Positions 9,001-17,217 of a DNA stretch of 64,000 bases are shown here, in pieces. The first letter of the stretch is position 1; each line of letters begins with the position of its first letter. The DNA lies in contig NZ_LT985361.1 in assembly GCF_900269665.1 (NCBI RefSeq), positions 5,314,163 to 5,378,162 on the forward strand, in the 5' to 3' direction. This stretch comes from Nocardia suismassiliense (GTDB lineage: Bacteria > Actinomycetota > Actinomycetes > Mycobacteriales > Mycobacteriaceae). The position numbers were made by a program, and so were the translations under genes. Under the pieces are notes generated by a model. That model was not told the DNA's origin and ran no database searches. It was given only the letters and a program-made list of their open reading frames with translations.

Positions 9001-9708
9001 ATGGGCCCACACCCGCACGGCTGGTGGATCGTGCTGCATCTGGTGCTGTTCGTATTCTGGCTGGGTGGCGATCTCGGCGTCTTCTATTCCAGCCGATTCG
9101 TCATCAACCCCGCACTCACCCCGCCCGCTCGCGCGACCGCGCTGTCCATCATGAGTGGCCTGGATCTCGCGCCCAAGATCTGTCTGGTGCTGTTCCTACC
9201 CAGTGGCATCACACTGATGGCGCTGGAACCGCACGGCGCCAGCGCATTCGGAATCGACTTGTTCCCTTGGTGGTTCGTCACCGCGGTGTGGATCTTCGCC
9301 GCCGTATGGTTGACGCTCACCGTGCTCGCGCACCGTACCCACGGGCAACTCGCCGCAGTCCGCCGAGCCGACCTCTTCCTGCGGTTCGCGGTCATCACGG
9401 CGATGACCGGATCCGGCGTCTATGCCCTGCTCGCGCACGAGCCGTTCGGTGTCACCACCAATCCACGCTGGCTCGGCGGCAAGATCCTGCTCTACACGCT
9501 CGCCATCGCGGCCGGGCTGGGCATCCGAATGACGTTGCGCCCCTTCGGCCCCGCCTTCGGCACGCTGATGACCACAGGGTCCAGCGAGCCCGTCGAGCGC
9601 ACCCTGCGGCGCAGCGTCGACGGTTGCCTGCCGTACGTGTGGCTGATCTGGGGCAGCGTGCTCGCCGCGGCGGCACTGGGTGTGTTCAAGCCCGGTGCCG
9701 CACTATGA
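9001..9708 (+). CDS. Polytopic membrane protein, CopD/DUF2269-like
   Basis: The 235-residue protein has about six hydrophobic segments. The first (IVLHLVLFVFWLGGDLGVFY) combines a His with the W-x-G-G pattern seen in CopD- and HemJ-like membrane proteins. I cannot assign a function; a heme- or metal-linked redox or transport role is possible by analogy only. It follows the amidase by 17 bp behind a GAGG ribosome binding site, so it is probably the last gene of the CoA-transferase 2 operon. The convergent IclR gene ends 8 bp downstream. Confidence 0.7.
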   Translation: MGPHPHGWWIVLHLVLFVFWLGGDLGVFYSSRFVINPALTPPARATALSIMSGLDLAPKICLVLFLPSGITLMALEPHGASAFGIDLFPWWFVTAVWIFAAVWLTLTVLAHRTHGQLAAVRRADLFLRFAVITAMTGSGVYALLAHEPFGVTTNPRWLGGKILLYTLAIAAGLGIRMTLRPFGPAFGTLMTTGSSEPVERTLRRSVDGCLPYVWLIWGSVLAAAALGVFKPGAAL

Positions 9709-9715
9709 GCGGTGG

Positions 9716-10501
9716 TTACGGCGTGTAGCCGAGCTGAGCGGAGACCGCGCCGGCCGCCTTCAGCAGCATCGGCACGTACTCGTCCATCCGCGGCTGGAAC
9801 CGGGAGAGCGGCCCGCACACGCTGATCGCGGCCACCACGCCACCGTCGTGGTCGAGGATCGGCGCGGCGAGGGACGCGGCCCCGATCTGGCGTTCCCCCA
9901 TCGAGATCGCGTAGCCGCGCTTCTTGGTGGCGTTCAGTTCGGTGCGCAGTTTGCGGACGGAGGTGATCGTCGCGTCGGTGAAGGCGGTGAGCTGGTGCCT
10001 GCTCAGGTACTCGTCGATCTCCTCCTTACGCAGCATCGCCAGGATCACCTTGGAGGAGCTGCCCGCGTAGAGCGGGTACGGCACGCCGAGGGCGACCTCC
10101 ATGCGCAGTTCCTGGTCCGGCACAACCTGATCCACGTACATCCGGGTGTCGCCGCGCCGGATCGACAGCGTCGCGGTCTCGCCGGTCACCGACGCCAGCC
10201 TGCGCAGTTCCGGCGCGGCCATCACCCGAAGATCGGTGCGCGCCAGGTAGGCCCGGCCGAGCGCGATGGCGGCGTGGCCGAGCGCGTAACGACGGGTGGT
10301 GGGTTCGAGGGCGATGAGGTCGCGGTTGCGCAGGGCGGTGAGGATGCGGTGCACCGCCGCCTTGGTGATGCCGAGCTCGGTGGCGATCTCGGTGACGCCG
10401 AGGTCGGACCTGCCGCTGCGGCCGAACAGCAACAGCACATCCATGGCGCGTTCGACCGCCGCGATCGACCGGCTCTGGTTGTCGGATTCGGTTTCGGACA
10501 C
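9716..10501 (-). CDS. IclR-family transcriptional regulator
   Basis: The 261-residue protein has an N-terminal winged helix (roughly residues 12-75, with GVTEIATELGITKAAVHRIL as recognition region) and a C-terminal IclR effector domain with YVDQV and YAGSSSKVILAML. The GTG at 10501 gives the normal family length; longer starts would read through the operator. Two 17-bp dyads lie between it and the divergent acyl-CoA dehydrogenase, so it probably regulates itself. The same dyad in four other divergent regions makes it the likely master regulator of 1.0-29 kb (inference). Its inducer is unknown. Confidence 0.92.
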   Translation of the reverse strand: MSETESDNQSRSIAAVERAMDVLLLFGRSGRSDLGVTEIATELGITKAAVHRILTALRNRDLIALEPTTRRYALGHAAIALGRAYLARTDLRVMAAPELRRLASVTGETATLSIRRGDTRMYVDQVVPDQELRMEVALGVPYPLYAGSSSKVILAMLRKEEIDEYLSRHQLTAFTDATITSVRKLRTELNATKKRGYAISMGERQIGAASLAAPILDHDGGVVAAISVCGPLSRFQPRMDEYVPMLLKAAGAVSAQLGYTP

Positions 10502-10521
10502 GCCTCGAGTGTAGGCGGTGC

Positions 10522-10538
10522 ATTTCCCGATGGGAAAC
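10522..10538. promoter_or_regulatory. IclR-type operator, site 4
   Basis: ATTTC CCGATGG GAAAC, 20 bp upstream of the IclR gene start, where it would give autoregulation. It pairs with the site at 10598. Confidence 0.7.
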
Positions 10539-10597
10539 ACCATCCCCATCACGGCTTGCGTGCCGCCGAGGCGCGGCGTTACCGTGTGCGTAACAAT

Positions 10598-10614
10598 GTT
10601 TCGACTATCGAAAC
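10598..10614. promoter_or_regulatory. IclR-type operator, site 5
   Basis: GTTTC GACTATC GAAAC, a dyad of GTTTCGA and TCGAAAC around three bases, 29 bp upstream of the acyl-CoA dehydrogenase start. Confidence 0.8.
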
Positions 10615-10643
10615 AGCAATACAGACCGTTAGAGGATGGTCCG

Positions 10644-11918
10644 ATGATCGGTGCACGACTCGTCGAAGATATGACCGACGCCGAACGCGAACGCGCACAA
10701 CGGGTCGACGCCGTGCTGCCCGCGCTGCGTGCCGCCGCCGAGGAGGCCGACCGACTCGGCGCCTTCCCACCCACCCACGTCGACCTGCTCCGCGATGCCG
10801 GACTGCTCGGGCTGGTGGTGCCGGAGAAGTTCGGCGGGCTCGGTGGCACGCTGCGCGATCTGGCCGCGGCGACCTTCGCCATGGGCACCGCCTGCCCGTC
10901 CACCGCGCTGGCCTACTTCTTCCACAACACCAGCGCCTCACGCGGTCTGCTACCGCTCGAGGCGATCGATGCCGGACTGTTCGCCGACGACGAGATCGCC
11001 GTGGTGCGGGCCTTCGCCGAGAAGGTGCTCACCCGGATGGCCGACGGCTGCTGGCTGGCCAATTTCGCCTCCGAGGCGATCAAGACCGCCGCCGCGAACA
11101 TCACCATCGCCACGACCGCCCGCAAGGTCGACGGCGGCTGGATCCTGCAGGGCGAGAAGTCTTTCGGCTGCGCGACCGGCGTGGCCGACTACTACCTCAC
11201 CTCCGCCAAAATCGAGGGCTACGACACCGCCGAGGGGCTGGCGACCTTCTTCGTCCCCCGCGACGCACCCGGCGTGCACGTGCGCGCCCCCTGGGACGGC
11301 CTCGGCATGCGCGCGACCGCCAACAACGGCATCCGGCTCGACGAGGTGTTCATTCCGCAGGACGAGGCCTTGGCGGTGCCCGGCGCGTTCACGAAGATGC
11401 TCAGCATGAGCAGAGGCAGTTTCGTCGGCAACCAACTCGCCATCGCGGCGGTCTACACCGGCTGCGCACAGAACGTCTACGACGAGATGCTGGCCACCGC
11501 GACCAAGAAAACCTTCGCCGATACCGGCGATCCGATCGCGTCCTCCCCGGTGCACCAGGTGCTCATCGGCGAGATGACCCGGCAGTTGCAGACCGCGTAC
11601 CTCTGGTTGCGCTATCAGCTCGCGGTGGAGACCGCGGAGCCGCCGTTCAAACCGAAGCAGGAGGTGTTCACCCAGTGGCGCCTCGGCAAGGGTGCGGTGA
11701 CCGAGGCCTGTTTCCAGGTGGCGCTCGGCGCTTTCAAGGCGGGCGGCACCTCCGCCGCCGCGATGAGCGGGGTGGCGGGGCGTGCGCTGCGCGATCTGGC
11801 GATGGGCCTGGTGATGACCTTCCCGGCCGAGCGCGGCATGCTCGAGGTGGCCCGCATCGTCACCGACGCCAAGGCGAACGAATTGTTCGCCACCGCACCG
11901 GCTGGAGCGGACCGGTGA
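10644..11918 (+). CDS. Acyl-CoA dehydrogenase-family flavoprotein
   Basis: This 424-residue protein has the acyl-CoA dehydrogenase fold: helical N-terminus ending GLLGLVVPEKFGGLGG, the middle beta domain with GGWILQGEKSFGCATG and GLGMRATANNGIRLDEVF, and a helical C-terminus. Family members oxidise acyl-CoA to enoyl-CoA, but some relatives are flavin monooxygenases or act on free substrates, and I could not place a clear catalytic base. GAGGA precedes the ATG. It is the first gene of a four-gene chain coupled by 4-nt overlaps and has its own operator. Confidence 0.85.
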   Translation: MIGARLVEDMTDAERERAQRVDAVLPALRAAAEEADRLGAFPPTHVDLLRDAGLLGLVVPEKFGGLGGTLRDLAAATFAMGTACPSTALAYFFHNTSASRGLLPLEAIDAGLFADDEIAVVRAFAEKVLTRMADGCWLANFASEAIKTAAANITIATTARKVDGGWILQGEKSFGCATGVADYYLTSAKIEGYDTAEGLATFFVPRDAPGVHVRAPWDGLGMRATANNGIRLDEVFIPQDEALAVPGAFTKMLSMSRGSFVGNQLAIAAVYTGCAQNVYDEMLATATKKTFADTGDPIASSPVHQVLIGEMTRQLQTAYLWLRYQLAVETAEPPFKPKQEVFTQWRLGKGAVTEACFQVALGAFKAGGTSAAAMSGVAGRALRDLAMGLVMTFPAERGMLEVARIVTDAKANELFATAPAGADR

Positions 11919-13303
11919 GCACCGAACTACCCGCCATCGCCGACCTGATCGACGGCGAATGGGGCACACCGTCGGTGGATCTCGGTGTCGCGCTGGAGGA
12001 CCCGGCCACCGGAGCACCGGTGGCCAGGGCCGTTGCCACCGCCACCGACCGGGTCGAGCGTGCACTCGAAGTCGCCGAAACCGCCTCCGGCCGAATCGAT
12101 CCCGCCGTGCTGGACGCGATCGCCGCCGACCTGGAAGCACAGCTGCCCTGGATCGCGGAACTGGATGCCCGCGCGACCGGTGTCCCGATCGCCCAGACCA
12201 CCCTGCTGGGGCCGATCGTGTCGGGTTCGTTCCGGCTGGCGGCCGAGCAGATCCGGTCCGGGGCATTGCGCCAGGAGCAGGACGGCGTCGAGGTGCTGCG
12301 ACTGCCGCTGGGACCGGCGCTGTGCCTGGTCCCGTGGAACGCGCCGGCTCCCATGGCCGCCCACAAGGTGGCCAACGCACTCGCCGCAGGCTGTCCGGTG
12401 ATCCTGAAGGTCAGCGAACTCGCGCCCTACAGCTCGGTGGTGCTGGCCGAGGTGATCGCCGAGCACGTGCCCGCGGGCATGTTCCAGCTGGTGCAGGGCG
12501 GCGCGAAAGTCGGTGCGCAACTGGTCGCCGCGTCCCGGATCAAGGCGGTCTCGTTCACCGGCGGGCTGGCCGGCGGGCGTTCGGTCGCCACGGCGTCGGC
12601 CGCTATGTTCCGCCCCTGCCAGCTCGAGCTGGGCGGCAACAATCCGCTCGTGGTGCTGCCCGACGCCGATCCCGATGTCGCGACGCGGATGGCCGCCGAA
12701 CTGCTGACCACGTTGAACGGCCAATGGTGCCGGGCGCTGGGCAGATTGATCCTCCCGGCGGACCGGGCGGACGAGCTACTCGACGGCATCGGTAAACGAC
12801 TCGCGGCGCTGCGGGTCGGGCCGCCGATGGATCCGCTGACCGAGTTCGGCCCGCTGGTGCACTCGAAACATGTTCAGCAGCTGCGGTCTTCACTCGCCGC
12901 CCGCGGGTCGCGGAGCTTCGGTGTCCTGCCCGAAGACGGAAACTACTTCTGCCCAACGCTTCTCGACGGCGACCTGCGCGACGAGGTATTCGGGCCGATC
13001 GCCGGCGTCACCACCTACCGCCGGATCGAGGAGGCGGTAGCGCTGGCCAACGCCGTGCCCTACGGCCTCGAGGGCTACGTCTGCGGTGCCGACGAACAAC
13101 AGGCGCTCGGCGTCGCCCGGCAGATTCGGGCGGGCGAGGTGAAGGTGAACGGTTCCTCGATCATGAGCCTGCACCTGATGACACCGCGGCCCGCGTGGGG
13201 ACTGTCCGGCCTCGGCGAGGAGGGCACGGCGGAGACGCTGCGTTTCTTCACCGGCGCACGCGTCGTCGGCGTCGAAGGGCGCTTCGCCCTGCACACGTCA
13301 TGA
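11915..13303 (+). CDS. NAD(P)-dependent aldehyde dehydrogenase 1
   Basis: This 462-residue aldehyde dehydrogenase keeps the catalytic set: Asn142 (VPWNAPAP), Glu238 (LELGGNNPLV) and Cys272 (NGQWCRALG). The substrate cannot be inferred from sequence. The GTG start is inside the TGA stop of the preceding dehydrogenase (GTGA), and its own stop overlaps the monooxygenase start (ATGA), so these genes are co-translated. In this regulon it may oxidise an aldehyde released from a pigment side chain or ring fragment, such as a phytol- or formyl-derived product (inference). Confidence 0.88.
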   Translation: MSTELPAIADLIDGEWGTPSVDLGVALEDPATGAPVARAVATATDRVERALEVAETASGRIDPAVLDAIAADLEAQLPWIAELDARATGVPIAQTTLLGPIVSGSFRLAAEQIRSGALRQEQDGVEVLRLPLGPALCLVPWNAPAPMAAHKVANALAAGCPVILKVSELAPYSSVVLAEVIAEHVPAGMFQLVQGGAKVGAQLVAASRIKAVSFTGGLAGGRSVATASAAMFRPCQLELGGNNPLVVLPDADPDVATRMAAELLTTLNGQWCRALGRLILPADRADELLDGIGKRLAALRVGPPMDPLTEFGPLVHSKHVQQLRSSLAARGSRSFGVLPEDGNYFCPTLLDGDLRDEVFGPIAGVTTYRRIEEAVALANAVPYGLEGYVCGADEQQALGVARQIRAGEVKVNGSSIMSLHLMTPRPAWGLSGLGEEGTAETLRFFTGARVVGVEGRFALHTS

Positions 13304-14445
13304 GCACGCCGACGGTCGTCGTGGTCGGGGCCGGGCCGGTTGGTCTCACCGCCGCACTGACACTGGCCCGCCGCGGGATCGCGGTGACGGTGCTGGAGCA
13401 GGGTGCGGAGTTGGCCACCGAGTCGCGCGCGTCCACTTTTCATCCGCCGACCCTGGAGATGTTGCGCGACCTGGGTGTCCTGGATGCGCTGCTGCACCAG
13501 GGCATCGTCGCCTCGACCTTCCAGTACCGCGAGCGTGGCGGCGGTGAGATCGCCACCCTCGACCTCGCCGTGCTGGCCGAGGACACCCCGTTTCCGTTCC
13601 GGGTGCAATGCGAGCAGAGCAAACTCACGCCGCTGCTGCTCGAGGCCCTCGGTGCCGCCGACGTGCGGTTCGGCTACCGCGTCGACGGGTTACTGAGCAC
13701 CGCAGACGCGGTGGTGCTGCGGACGGCCAAGGGGCCGGTGCGCGCGAACTGGGTGATCGGTGCGGATGGTGCGCACTCCGCCGTCCGGCATGGCCTCGGT
13801 GTCGAATTCGGTGGCAGCACCTATCCGGAACGCTTCCTGGTTGCGTCGGTCGAGGAAGATCTGGCGGACGTGCTGCCCGGCGTCGCACCGATCAACTACG
13901 TCTTCGATCCCGACGAATGGCTGGTGCTGCTGCGCACACCGGAGCATTGGCGGGTGCTGCTGCCGACGCCCGCCGACAGCGACGACGCGAACGAATTGCG
14001 CAGGCTGCCGGACCGTTTGGCGGCCGTCGCCGATCTGGGCAGGCCGTGGCGGATCGCGCACGCCACGCTCTATCGGGTACATCAGCGGGTCGCCGACCGG
14101 TTCCGGCACGGCCGCGTGCTGCTGATCGGCGACGCCGCCCATGTCAACAATCCACTCGGCGGGCTGGGCATGAACAGCGGCATCCACGACGCCGTCCAAC
14201 TCGCGTCCGCGCTGGCCGATGTCATCGAAGGCGGTCCCGAAGCGCGGCTCGACGAGGTTGCGGCGCACCGTCATCGCGTCGCCGTGGATCACGTGCAACG
14301 CACCAGCCACGACAACTGGAACCGGCTCCGCGGCGATGATGCGAGCCACCGCGAGCAGCTACGTGAACTGGCCGCCGACCCGGTCGCGGCCCGCACCTAT
14401 CTGCGTCGGGCCTGTTTGCTCGACTCGCTGGAGATCCGGCCGTGA
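13300..14445 (+). CDS. FAD-dependent monooxygenase, PHBH-like
   Basis: This 381-residue class A flavoprotein monooxygenase has the dinucleotide motif GAGPVG (residues 9-14), the middle DG motif (VIGADGAHSAVR) and the C-terminal flavin motif GDAAHVNNPLGGLGMN. Such enzymes hydroxylate aromatic or heteroaromatic rings with NAD(P)H and oxygen. It is coupled by 4-nt overlaps to aldehyde dehydrogenases on both sides. A pyrrole- or indole-like ring from the pathway is a possible substrate (inference). It is shorter than kynurenine 3-monooxygenase and sits outside the tryptophan-type cluster at 51 kb. Confidence 0.85.
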   Translation: MSTPTVVVVGAGPVGLTAALTLARRGIAVTVLEQGAELATESRASTFHPPTLEMLRDLGVLDALLHQGIVASTFQYRERGGGEIATLDLAVLAEDTPFPFRVQCEQSKLTPLLLEALGAADVRFGYRVDGLLSTADAVVLRTAKGPVRANWVIGADGAHSAVRHGLGVEFGGSTYPERFLVASVEEDLADVLPGVAPINYVFDPDEWLVLLRTPEHWRVLLPTPADSDDANELRRLPDRLAAVADLGRPWRIAHATLYRVHQRVADRFRHGRVLLIGDAAHVNNPLGGLGMNSGIHDAVQLASALADVIEGGPEARLDEVAAHRHRVAVDHVQRTSHDNWNRLRGDDASHREQLRELAADPVAARTYLRRACLLDSLEIRP

Positions 14446-15872
14446 GGATCGAACGCGAGAACCCGGCGCGGCCGCAGGAGATGGTGGGGGCGGTGACCAC
14501 GACGCAGCCCGATGCAGTCGATGCCGTTGTGCACAAGGCGCACTCGGCGTTTCGCGAATGGTCGCAACAACCGCTCGAAGCTCGACTGGCCGCGCTCGGC
14601 CGTGCCGCCGACGCCCTCGATGCCCGCACTACCGAGTTGGCGACCTTGCTGGCGCGCGAGACCGGTAAACCCGTCACCGATTGCCGCGGTGAGATCGGTT
14701 TCGCCGCTATCTATTTGCGCTGGGTACGGGCGCACGCGGCGGAAGTGCTCTGTCCCCGAACGACCGACGACGCGCAAGGTCGAGTCATGGTGTCGCCAAG
14801 CCCCTTCGGCGTTGTCGCCGCGATCACGCCGTGGAACGCGCCGATCATTCTGTCGATGCTCAAGCTCGGTCCAGCGCTCGCCGCGGGCAATGCGGTAGTG
14901 CTCAAACCGTCGCCGCTGGCACCACTGGCCATTACCGTCGCCGCCGAATTGCTGCCCGCCACCGCGGTGATCCACGGCGGTCCGGACACGGTGCACGCGC
15001 TGATCACCCATCCGCTGGTGCGCAAGGTCGCCTTCACCGGCGGTGCGCAGGCGGGACGCGCGATCGCGGCGGCGGCAGGCGCGGCGATCACGCCGGTGCT
15101 GCTGGAGCTCGGCGGTAATGATCCGGCGATTTTCCTGGACGACTTCGCCTTGAGCCCAGTGGATTTCGAGCGACTCGTGCTCGCCTCTTTCGCTACGGCC
15201 GGACAGGTATGCATGGCCGCGAAGCGGCTGTACGTGCCGGAGACTCGGCTCGCCGAATTCGTGGAGTCGTATATTGCTGCCGCACAACGCATCCTGCTCG
15301 TCGGCGATCCGCTCGACCAAGCCGTCACCATGGGGCCGGTAGTTACCCGGGCAGCCGCCGAACGGATGCGCGGGCTGGTCACCGACGCCAGGGACCTCGG
15401 TGCGCTGATCGTCCCGCTCGCCTGCGCGCCGACCGGCGAGGGATATTTCCTCGATCCGATACTCGCGCTCCGGGTACCCGACGACGCGGATCTGGTCCGC
15501 ACGGAGCAGTTCGGCCCGGCAGTGCCGATCCTCACCTATCGCGACGAGGCCGAGGTCCTCGCGCGCGCCAATGATTCCGAGCTCGGTCTGGCCGCATCGG
15601 TCTGGTCGGCCGACGAGGACCGGGCCTTCGCCGTCGCCGCTCGCATCGAAGCGGGCTTCACCTTCATCAATACGCACAACCGCACCGGTATGTCGCTGCG
15701 CGCGCCGTTCGGCGGGACCAAGAACAGTGGCTTCGGCCGGGAGTACGCGCAGGAAGGTCTGTGCGAGTACGTCCAGCCGACCGTCACGCATGCACCCGGC
15801 GCCTTCCGTGCGGGCGGCACCGGTCTCCCCGCCGGTGCTTATCCGGGCCCGTCCGCAGCGCCCCACCGATAA
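14442..15872 (+). CDS. NAD(P)-dependent aldehyde dehydrogenase 2
   Basis: This 476-residue protein has catalytic Asn132 (TPWNAPI), Glu222 (LELGGNDPAI) and Cys257 (AGQVCMAAK), as in active aldehyde or succinate-semialdehyde dehydrogenases. It is clearly different from the enzyme at 11915, so the pair is not a recent tandem duplication. The GTG start overlaps the monooxygenase stop by GTGA. It is the last gene of the operon, and a hairpin follows at 15941-15997. Confidence 0.88.
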   Translation: MRIERENPARPQEMVGAVTTTQPDAVDAVVHKAHSAFREWSQQPLEARLAALGRAADALDARTTELATLLARETGKPVTDCRGEIGFAAIYLRWVRAHAAEVLCPRTTDDAQGRVMVSPSPFGVVAAITPWNAPIILSMLKLGPALAAGNAVVLKPSPLAPLAITVAAELLPATAVIHGGPDTVHALITHPLVRKVAFTGGAQAGRAIAAAAGAAITPVLLELGGNDPAIFLDDFALSPVDFERLVLASFATAGQVCMAAKRLYVPETRLAEFVESYIAAAQRILLVGDPLDQAVTMGPVVTRAAAERMRGLVTDARDLGALIVPLACAPTGEGYFLDPILALRVPDDADLVRTEQFGPAVPILTYRDEAEVLARANDSELGLAASVWSADEDRAFAVAARIEAGFTFINTHNRTGMSLRAPFGGTKNSGFGREYAQEGLCEYVQPTVTHAPGAFRAGGTGLPAGAYPGPSAAPHR

Positions 15873-15940
15873 GAGTTTTCACGGTCACCGGCCGGCGCCT
15901 ATCCCGGCGCATCCCCCCACGCCACTGGTCCGGCCCGAAT

Positions 15941-15997
15941 GGTCGCAACCGATGGCCCGGGACGACCTGCGCATGCCCCGGACCATCCGTTGCGATC
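15941..15997. terminator. Bidirectional hairpin terminator
   Basis: Arms 15941-15961 and 15976-15997 form a long imperfect hairpin (GGTCGCAAC with GTTGCGATC, plus CCCGGG with CCCCGG) between convergent genes. It touches the stop codon of the minus-strand gene. There is no T-tract. Confidence 0.55.
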
Positions 15998-16607
15998 AGT
16001 TGCGACGGCGACGCGCTACCAGCACCACGGCGGCCGCGATGAGCACCGCTGCGGCGATGCCGATGCCCGCCATGACGGGAGTGTTGCTGTCGGAGTCGTC
16101 GTTCTCGGCTGTATCGCTCGCGGCAGCAGAGGGTTTCGGAGTCTCCGCGGGCGGCCCGAAGGTCAACGGTACCGAGGCGATGATCTCCGTAGCGTTGGTC
16201 AGGCTGGTGACACTGATCGTGCAGGCACCCGGTGCCGCGGTGCAGTCGGTGCCACCGACCGCGCCGACGAGCGTGATGGCCCGTTTGTCCCCGGTGGGTT
16301 GCCAACTGCCCTGCCCATCAGCGGCACCCATCATCGAACCGGTGAGATTGCAGTCCCCCGGCCCCGCGATCCGCGGTTTGCATTGGCCGACCGCGACCGC
16401 CGCCATATTAGCGGGCAGGCCGTCCAGGATCACCGTAATCGTCTGTCCCACAGCGAGTCCCGTGGATTGGCTCACCTGCAGAGCCGGTGCGGCCAGCGCG
16501 GTCGGCATGCCGCCGAGCAGCCCGACCGTGGTGAGCGCGGCCAGCGCCACCAGACGTGGTCTGCCGAATATGCCGTTTGTCCCGGGCCGGGTACCGATGA
16601 GCTTCAC
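15996..16607 (-). CDS. Membrane-anchored neocarzinostatin-fold protein 1
   Basis: This 203-residue protein has a signal peptide (about residues 1-39, cleavage near ALAAP), one beta domain resembling apo-neocarzinostatin (STGLAVGQTITV, VGQC...C and TDC...C giving two short-range Cys pairs), a polar linker, and a C-terminal membrane helix ending ARRRRN. In enediyne antibiotic producers this fold binds a hydrophobic chromophore. The GTG start follows AGGAGG. It is the third gene of a minus-strand operon sharing the operator-bearing promoter region with the nitrilase operon. Binding of a pigment ligand at the cell surface is inference. Confidence 0.8.
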   Translation of the reverse strand: MKLIGTRPGTNGIFGRPRLVALAALTTVGLLGGMPTALAAPALQVSQSTGLAVGQTITVILDGLPANMAAVAVGQCKPRIAGPGDCNLTGSMMGAADGQGSWQPTGDKRAITLVGAVGGTDCTAAPGACTISVTSLTNATEIIASVPLTFGPPAETPKPSAAASDTAENDDSDSNTPVMAGIGIAAAVLIAAAVVLVARRRRN

Positions 16608-16626
16608 ATTTTCCTCCTGATGGATT

Positions 16627-17217
16627 TCACAGTCGCCGCCGATCGGCGAGGGCGAAACCGGCGACGAGCACGAGCAGGCCGGCGGTGGCCGCCCACAGCA
16701 CGGTGGACGGCCCTTCGATGTCGGTGTCCGAGCGCGCGGCCGCGGCGGGGACGGATGCCGAAGCAGCCGGCGGCCGCGCGCCCGCGAAAGTTACCGGCAC
16801 CGCAACGGAATTCGCCGCGATGACGGCAGGCGGTTCGGTGCCGGGTAGGGGCGCGGCCGCGATCACGCATTGCTGCTGGGTGCAGTCGATCTCGTGGAAT
16901 CGGGGGTGCGCGGTCAGGGTCAGCGGGCCGAAGGTGCCGTCCGCGCCGATATTGACGAACGTCGCGCCGCCGGACAAGTCGCAGTCCTTCAGTCCGTTGC
17001 TGAAGCCCGCTTTGCACATGCCCACTGCGACGGCGGCCAGTCCAGCACGGAAGCCGCTGCCACTCAGCGTGATTCGCTGCCCTTCGGTCAGCTCGGACGT
17101 GGCGTCGACCTGGATCGCCGCGGGTGCGTCCGCGAACGCCGCCGCCGGAGAGCCGAGTAGGAAACCACTGAGCGCCAGCGTCACCGCTACCCGAGCCGTC
17201 GTACCGAAACTCCTCAT
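16627..17217 (-). CDS. Membrane-anchored neocarzinostatin-fold protein 2
   Basis: A 196-residue paralogue of the next gene downstream: signal peptide ending near AFADA, a neocarzinostatin-like beta domain with Cys pairs in VGMCKAGFSNGLKDC and IDCTQQQC, an Ala-rich linker and a C-terminal membrane helix followed by DRRRL. Its start overlaps the stop of the polytopic membrane protein by 4 nt. The two paralogues differ enough to suggest different ligands or a heterodimer. I know of no described regulon pairing this fold with pyrrole or chlorophyll catabolism. Confidence 0.8.
   Translation of the reverse strand: MRSFGTTARVAVTLALSGFLLGSPAAAFADAPAAIQVDATSELTEGQRITLSGSGFRAGLAAVAVGMCKAGFSNGLKDCDLSGGATFVNIGADGTFGPLTLTAHPRFHEIDCTQQQCVIAAAPLPGTEPPAVIAANSVAVPVTFAGARPPAASASVPAAAARSDTDIEGPSTVLWAATAGLLVLVAGFALADRRRL

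Noticed and set aside
9680..13303. 1207-residue frame suggesting a fused regulator and aldehyde dehydrogenase
   Set aside because: It crosses the minus-strand IclR gene and the acyl-CoA dehydrogenase; only the part from 11915 has family motifs.
13300..14445. Kynurenine 3-monooxygenase for the 51-kb cluster
   Set aside because: It is 37 kb away, in the IclR-linked operon with aldehyde dehydrogenases, so it is more likely part of that pathway.
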